A stretch of 6,841 bases of DNA from Oscillospiraceae bacterium. GTDB lineage: Bacteria > Bacillota > Clostridia > Oscillospirales > Oscillospiraceae. The stretch spans positions 1-6,841 of the forward strand of contig JAEDJB010000101.1 in the NCBI GenBank assembly GCA_016296565.1. Direction: 5' to 3'. The position numbers and the translations under genes are program-made. The notes below the pieces were generated by a model. That model was not told where the DNA came from and did no database searches. It saw only the letters and a program-made list of their open reading frames with translations. Of this stretch, positions 4,831 through 6,841 are shown piece by piece (the first letter of the stretch is position 1; each line of letters starts with the position of its first letter).

Positions 4831-6810
4831 TTACACCTTCCGTCCCACGGTGTACCCTGTGCCCACGGCGGTCATGACGCTGCCCACCCGGCTGCCGTCG
4901 CCCACCTGGTAGAGTTCCATCCCCGCGCCGGCAAGCTGGGAAGCCAGGGAGGGACGGGGCCGGAAGCCCACCGCCAGCACCACGCTGTCGGCGGGGATGG
5001 TTTCCTCCCCGCTGGGGCCAGCAACCACCGCCCCGGTCTCCGTGACCGCGGCCAGGCGGCAGCCGGTTCTGATCTGCACCCCGGCCTCCTCCAGCAGGTC
5101 CCGGAGCATCTGCCCGTTCATCTCCGGCACGGGAATCCCGGCGGAGAGGATATCCGGCAAAGCCTCCGCGATGGTGACGGTTTTCCCCTCCTGGGCGTAC
5201 CCCAGGGCGGTCTCGCAGCCCACCAGGCCGCCGCCCACCACCAGGATGCGCTCCCCGGGCACCTGGGTTTTGGTAAGGGCGGTGATGCAGTCGTACACCT
5301 TCCCGCTGTGGATGCCGGGGACCTCCGGCACCACCGGGTCGGCCCCCAGGGCCAGCACCACTGCGTCGGGTTTGCGGTCCTTGATCCCCTGGGCGTCCAG
5401 GAGGGTGTTCCGCTCCACTTTGACCCCCAGCTTGTCCAGCTGGCGCTGGTACCAGGCGTTCAGTTCATTCAGCTCTTTTTTAAAGGTATGGGCCCCGGCG
5501 GCAATGAGGGAGCCGCCCAGCCGGTCCGACCCCTCGCAGAGGGTGACCGTATGCCCCCGGAGAGCCGCGGTCCGGGCAGCCTCCATGCCGGACACGCCGC
5601 CGCCCACCACCAGCACGTTCTTCTTCACCGGCGCGGGGATGAGGCCGAAGGCAGCCTCCCGGGCGGCCTCCGGGTTCACGGCGCACCCGGCCCGGCGGCC
5701 GATCTTCAACGCGCCGATGCACCCCTGGTTGCAGCCGATGCAGGGGCGGATGTCCTCCACGCATCCCATCTCCACCTTCTGGGGGTAGGCGGGGTCAGCC
5801 AGGGAGGGACGGCCCAGCACAATGCCGTCGATCTTCCCCTCCCGGACGGCCTCCGCCGCCAGGTCGGGGTCGTTCATCCGGCCGCCGCAGAGGACGGGGA
5901 TGCTTACCACCTGCTTGGCCTGGGCCGCCAGGTCGATAACCCGGCCCTTTTCCATGTAGCAGGGGGGCGCGGCGTAGTAGAAGGAGTCGTACTGGCCGAA
6001 GTCCACGCTGAGCACATCGTAGCCGTAGGCCTCCAGCCGGCGGCAGATCTCCAGCCCCTCCTCCAGGGTGCGGCCCACCTCGTCCTCCCCGTGGAGGGAG
6101 GGCTTGTTGTAGCCCTTGATGTAGGATTTCAGGGCCAGCCGCATGGACACCACGAAGTCAGAGCCGCAGGCGGCCTTGACCCCTTCCACGATCTCCTTGG
6201 CGCAGCGCAGGCGGTTTTCCAGGTCCCCGCCGTACTCGTCGGTGCGGTGGTTCATGAAGGTCATGGCGAACTGGTCCAGCAGGTAGCCCCAGTGCATGGC
6301 GTGGACCTCGATGCCCGGAAAGCCGCACTGCTGGAGCAGCACAGCGGTGGCGATCATCTGGTCGATCTTCTGGTGGATCTGATCCTTGGTGAGGGCAGGG
6401 GCCAGGCGGGAAGGGTCGTGGTAGTAGGGAATTTCCGAGGGGCAGAAGCAGCCCACGGCGTTGCGGCCGTAGCCCATGGACACCTGGGGGAGCATTTTGG
6501 CCCCGTAGGCGTCCAGCCGTTCCAGCAGCTCCACGGAGGTGCGCTTGAAGGTCTTGGGGGCTTTCAAAGGCTGCTTGCTGTCCAGAGGGTGGACCGGGTC
6601 CACCAGGGTGTCCGGGTGGAAGGCCCCGGTGTAAATGAGGCCGAAGCCCCCCTTGGCCCGCTCCTCAAAGTAGGCCAGCCCGTCGGCGGAGAACTCCCCG
6701 AAGGGGCCGTGGAGGGAGGGCAGGGTGAGAGGCCCGGCGCAGAACCGGTTCTTGATGGTCAGCCCGCCGATCTTCAGGGGCTGGAGCAAGGGGGTATAGG
6801 GATAGGACAT
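4831..6810 (-). CDS. Old Yellow Enzyme-type NADH:flavin oxidoreductase with FAD/NAD(P) domain (2-enoate reductase-like)
   Basis: The 659-residue product has the two-part layout of 2-enoate, 2,4-dienoyl-CoA and bile-acid (BaiCD/BaiH) reductases. Residues 1-350 form an FMN TIM barrel: LKIGGLTIKNRF at 12-23, then VHAMHWGYLLDQF at 169-181 with candidate proton-donor/substrate histidines 170 and 173, then NHRTDEYGG at 187-195. Cysteines 357, 360, 364 and 376 (CIGCNQGC, later GCAVNP) fit the family's [4Fe-4S] ligands. FAD and NAD(P)H loops follow at 399-413 (VLVVGGGVSGMEAAR) and 521-535 (RILVVGGGLVGCETA), with a closing GDGS near 638. Electrons should pass from NAD(P)H through FAD and the cluster to FMN, to reduce an activated C=C bond; the substrate cannot be read from sequence. 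ATG 6810 is chosen because AGGAGG lies 6 nt upstream; an in-frame ATG at 6837 would add nine residues. The cytoplasmic enzyme is complete. Its promoter lies outside the window. Confidence 0.95.
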   Translation of the reverse strand: MSYPYTPLLQPLKIGGLTIKNRFCAGPLTLPSLHGPFGEFSADGLAYFEERAKGGFGLIYTGAFHPDTLVDPVHPLDSKQPLKAPKTFKRTSVELLERLDAYGAKMLPQVSMGYGRNAVGCFCPSEIPYYHDPSRLAPALTKDQIHQKIDQMIATAVLLQQCGFPGIEVHAMHWGYLLDQFAMTFMNHRTDEYGGDLENRLRCAKEIVEGVKAACGSDFVVSMRLALKSYIKGYNKPSLHGEDEVGRTLEEGLEICRRLEAYGYDVLSVDFGQYDSFYYAAPPCYMEKGRVIDLAAQAKQVVSIPVLCGGRMNDPDLAAEAVREGKIDGIVLGRPSLADPAYPQKVEMGCVEDIRPCIGCNQGCIGALKIGRRAGCAVNPEAAREAAFGLIPAPVKKNVLVVGGGVSGMEAARTAALRGHTVTLCEGSDRLGGSLIAAGAHTFKKELNELNAWYQRQLDKLGVKVERNTLLDAQGIKDRKPDAVVLALGADPVVPEVPGIHSGKVYDCITALTKTQVPGERILVVGGGLVGCETALGYAQEGKTVTIAEALPDILSAGIPVPEMNGQMLRDLLEEAGVQIRTGCRLAAVTETGAVVAGPSGEETIPADSVVLAVGFRPRPSLASQLAGAGMELYQVGDGSRVGSVMTAVGTGYTVGRKV

Positions 6811-6841
6811 GATGTTCCTCCTGTTCTTCTGTTTCATTAAG

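Noticed and set aside
4831..6810. Functional link between the ene reductase and lysine metabolism
   Set aside because: A repeat-filled spacer, a hairpin and an independent promoter separate the two units, and no lysine-pathway motif is seen in the enzyme.
4564..6840. 758-residue plus-strand open frame
   Set aside because: It runs across the repeat cluster and the full antisense of the oxidoreductase, has no domain motif and is low complexity. High GC makes stop codons rare.

Overview
The window reads as chromosomal DNA of a high-GC, anaerobic, gut-type member of the Clostridia, most likely the Oscillospiraceae (Flavonifractor / Lawsonibacter / Intestinimonas-like). This is an inference from four things: GC-rich third codon positions (many CTG, GCC, CGG codons), strong Gram-positive Shine-Dalgarno sequences, a Gram-positive lipoprotein solute-binding protein with an acidic Thr/Glu linker, and iron-sulfur/flavin enzymes of anaerobes. 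All five convincing protein genes lie on the minus strand.

Layout, read in the direction of transcription (right to left). 6810-4831 is a two-part Old Yellow Enzyme / FAD-NAD(P) oxidoreductase with a [4Fe-4S] motif (2-enoate reductase type). 4830-4520 has no gene. It holds a cluster of small palindromes and two copies of a 26-bp direct repeat, which look like dispersed intergenic repeat elements. 4519-4489 is a strong hairpin insulating the next unit. 4481-4452 is a consensus sigma-A promoter. 4443-4277 folds as a complete lysine riboswitch (L box), followed by an antiterminator and an intrinsic terminator (4280-4223). Then comes a three-gene polar amino-acid ABC importer: lipoprotein binding protein (4182-3289), permease (3186-2242) and ATPase (2240-1503). 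The operon ends in a hairpin terminator (1497-1468). The promoter of the next gene, a COG2509-type FAD-dependent dehydrogenase (1370 to the window edge, 3' end missing), overlaps that terminator.

The main functional message is that sequence homology of the transporter proteins only says 'polar amino acid', but the L box in the leader identifies the likely substrate as lysine. The switch architecture is that of an OFF switch. With lysine bound, P1 (4443-4437 with 4283-4277) withholds the nucleotides needed by the antiterminator and the terminator forms, so the importer is made when intracellular lysine is low. This suggests uptake for biosynthetic need rather than for lysine fermentation.

The two flanking redox enzymes have their own transcription signals or are separated by the repeat cluster. 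Nothing in the sequence ties them to lysine. No phage, IS, CRISPR, tRNA or rRNA was seen.
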